DNA of 64,000 nt from positions 124,001 through 188,000 of the forward strand of contig NZ_AUQY01000005.1 of the NCBI RefSeq assembly GCF_000468535.1. Reading direction: 5' to 3'. This document shows positions 62,483 to 64,000 of this stretch, piece by piece. The position numbers and the translations under genes were made by a program. The notes below the pieces were generated by a model. It had not been told where the DNA came from, did no database searches, and was given only the letters and a program-made list of their open reading frames with translations. The stretch comes from Peptoniphilus mikwangii. Its GTDB lineage: Bacteria; Bacillota; Clostridia; Tissierellales; Peptoniphilaceae. Within the stretch, counting starts at the first letter, position 1; the number at the start of each line of letters is the position of its first letter.

Positions 62483-62545
62483 AAATAAGGCTTACTCCCG
62501 GCTATCCATATATTTTAATGACAACCGCAATAAGCCTTTATTTTC
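62483..62545 (-). terminator. Imperfect inverted repeat, possible terminator
   Basis: Arms aaaataaggctta (62483-62495) and taagcctttatttt (about 62532-62545) differ by one inserted T. It is downstream of the DUF262 gene, with a T-rich tract on the minus strand. It could also be a small mobile repeat. Confidence 0.4.
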
Positions 62546-62662
62546 AATAATTTATTTATTTGATCAGCAAAATACTTGATAATATATAATTATTTCAGCT
62601 TCCGTAAACTTGATATTTCATAAAAATACTAAAAACCATATTGTTTATATACCTTCACCAAA

Positions 62663-64000
62663 TTAAATAAACATTTTGTCATTCCATACTAGTTTTACCA
62701 AATCGATAAGTACAGAAATACGCTCGGAAATTTCTGCTTTTCCAAATTTAGGATATGGTTTGAATCCCAGTTTATTGTCTGCAATAAACTTTGTGAATCT
62801 AGGATTATTATGGTATGCCAAATCTCCAAGAGATTCTGTATAAATATTACCTTCGTTTGAACAATATTTTTTCAGCTTGTATTCATACTTTACATCATTT
62901 AAGCTAGCATTAATACTCTTGTGTAAAAGCAATAAAGCACCGATATTATTTCTCCAACGTTTGAAATCTTCATTGTCAGTATACTCACTAGCGAACCAAT
63001 CATAATGATCTGCAATTATATGTTCAATCTCAAAAGGATTCTTTGTTTGTGTGTTCATGTAATTACAATAGTTTGATGCAACACCAGTCTGTTCCTCAAT
63101 ATAGCTAGTTACACGAGCAAGTATATTTTTAATGTACTTCTTTGTGAAACTATTAAGTCTTAAATCTGTAAAAGTAGCACTAGGATCAAATTCAAGATTT
63201 ATATATTGCTGTTCAAACTTTTGCTTGAGTGTAGGAATATCTGTTCTACGAATATCTTTAGTAACGTTGAATACAAAGTTCTTAATCGTATTGTAATCTA
63301 CAGAACGATAATTAGTTACTCTGGATACAATCAGTATATCTATGAATCTTGCTACCAGATTCATCTTTTTAATAATAGTTGACCAATCATCTTCATAGCT
63401 TACTGGAGCTAATAATAACTGAGACTGAAGCGTAAAGTTTATCTGTGCATTATAGTAAATGTACTTCGTTTCTTCATCAAACACCATTTCTGCTTTACGG
63501 ATGAACTCATACACTTCTGCAAATTTTGCAAACTTTTTAATAAACAATTCAAAATCCGTCGGAGCTATTAATCCAAGCTTTTCTTTTTCATCACGCACCC
63601 ATTTATGAAAGGAACCACCTATAAGGTCGAAGTCCTTATTGACAGCACCTGCCTTAGTTTCACGAATTGTATCTGCAAAATGAGCTCTAAGCCAAGCCTT
63701 AATAAATGCTTCATCACCTTTATCATCATACTTCTTTAATGAAAGCACTTTTTCCTTCCAAAGGAAATTCATCTTCTCTCGCTCTGTATCAGATTTAATC
63801 TCAGAAAGGATGTATCCCTTAAGCATTTCTGTTGAAGTAAGGCTTAATCCACGGTCATTCATTGTTACAAAAACTTTATGGGCATCCTGCTCTGTGGTGG
63901 CAACAATCTCAATAAAAAAAACTTTTTCTGCTATCCAATCACAGAAATGCAATAGCATATCATCTTTAATTGCATCAGGAAAGATATCTTGAATATCTTG
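62663..64000 (-). CDS. GmrSD-like DUF262/DUF1524 protein, 5' end missing
   Basis: 445 codons visible; the frame stays open past the ATG at 63958 to the window edge, so the N-terminus is off-window. The present part begins in the DUF262 C-terminal region (VATTEQDAHKVFVTMNDRGLSLTSTEMLKGYIL) and ends with a DUF1524 HNH-like nuclease centre (FEIEHIIADHYDW, then FKRWRNNIGALLLLHKSIN). This is the GmrSD type IV restriction layout, acting on modified DNA; the NTPase DGQQR motif would be in the missing part. A possible defence gene beside degraded sequence. Confidence 0.82.
   Translation of the reverse strand, partial: QDIQDIFPDAIKDDMLLHFCDWIAEKVFFIEIVATTEQDAHKVFVTMNDRGLSLTSTEMLKGYILSEIKSDTEREKMNFLWKEKVLSLKKYDDKGDEAFIKAWLRAHFADTIRETKAGAVNKDFDLIGGSFHKWVRDEKEKLGLIAPTDFELFIKKFAKFAEVYEFIRKAEMVFDEETKYIYYNAQINFTLQSQLLLAPVSYEDDWSTIIKKMNLVARFIDILIVSRVTNYRSVDYNTIKNFVFNVTKDIRRTDIPTLKQKFEQQYINLEFDPSATFTDLRLNSFTKKYIKNILARVTSYIEEQTGVASNYCNYMNTQTKNPFEIEHIIADHYDWFASEYTDNEDFKRWRNNIGALLLLHKSINASLNDVKYEYKLKKYCSNEGNIYTESLGDLAYHNNPRFTKFIADNKLGFKPYPKFGKAEISERISVLIDLVKLVWNDKMFI

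Overview
The window is low-G+C, densely packed Gram-positive DNA. Features pointing that way are an LTA synthase-like protein, S-layer homology repeats, a clpP-clpX-lon-engB cluster, a ThiT ECF component and strong GGAGG ribosome sites. The gene set (histidine and other amino-acid use, selenium genes, flavodiiron protein, pta) fits an asaccharolytic anaerobic coccus of the Peptoniphilaceae/Tissierellia type, for example Parvimonas-like. That placement is inference from gene content, not a database match.

Layout. 1-0.4 kb: tail of a DUF3021-like membrane protein and a short IS3-like end remnant. 0.4-6.3 kb: a DapF-fold racemase (candidate histidine racemase) with a GlmL-like protein, then the one-carbon end of histidine degradation (fchA, fhs, ftcD). 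6.5-11.3 kb: selenium locus (cysteine desulfurase-like, DUF3343, yedF, selD; divergent mnmH plus a lipoprotein). 11.3-20.4 kb: DacF-type carboxypeptidase, flavodiiron protein, exonuclease III, TtcA-like PP-loop protein, LTA synthase-like protein, ABC-F ATPase, DUF523. 20.5-26.7 kb: YitT, hutH, and a divergent 1008-aa SARP/BTAD-ATPase-TPR regulator. 26.7-31.5 kb: TPP riboswitch with thiT, YwaF-like protein, lipoprotein, pta, SLH protein. 31.6-40.7 kb: engB, lon, clpX, clpP, tig, PC4-like protein, proS, plsY. 40.9-47.7 kb: tmRNA, VanZ-like and HAD proteins, two tRNA-Pro, EamA-like protein, nitrilase, rlmH, nicotinamidase-like and ATP-grasp ligase. 47.8-56.03 kb: an integrated mobile element, visibly richer in G+C. 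56.3-61.3 kb: DUF3887-like, DegV, hutU and hutI. 61.4-64 kb: frameshifted traX, a helix-turn-helix remnant, and a truncated DUF262/DUF1524 gene running off the end.

The histidine genes form a nearly complete route spread over three loci: HutH (urocanate), HutU (imidazolonepropionate), HutI (formiminoglutamate), FtcD (glutamate plus formimino-THF), FchA (methenyl-THF plus ammonia) and Fhs (formate plus ATP). FolD is not in the window. A rare ACGTC-type motif recurs upstream of hutH, hutU and ftcD and beside the SARP-like regulator, suggesting common control.

The mobile element is about 8.2 kb, bounded by a 20-bp direct repeat. It has a tyrosine integrase, an AlpA-type excisionase, a RepA-like AAA ATPase, a terminase-small-subunit-like protein, a small HTH regulator, a lipoprotein, twin 22-23-aa micro-proteins, inverted repeat clusters near both ends and a multi-hairpin leader before the excision/replication operon. 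No relaxase, coupling protein or mating-pore gene is visible, so it looks like a small satellite or mobilisable island rather than a conjugative element.
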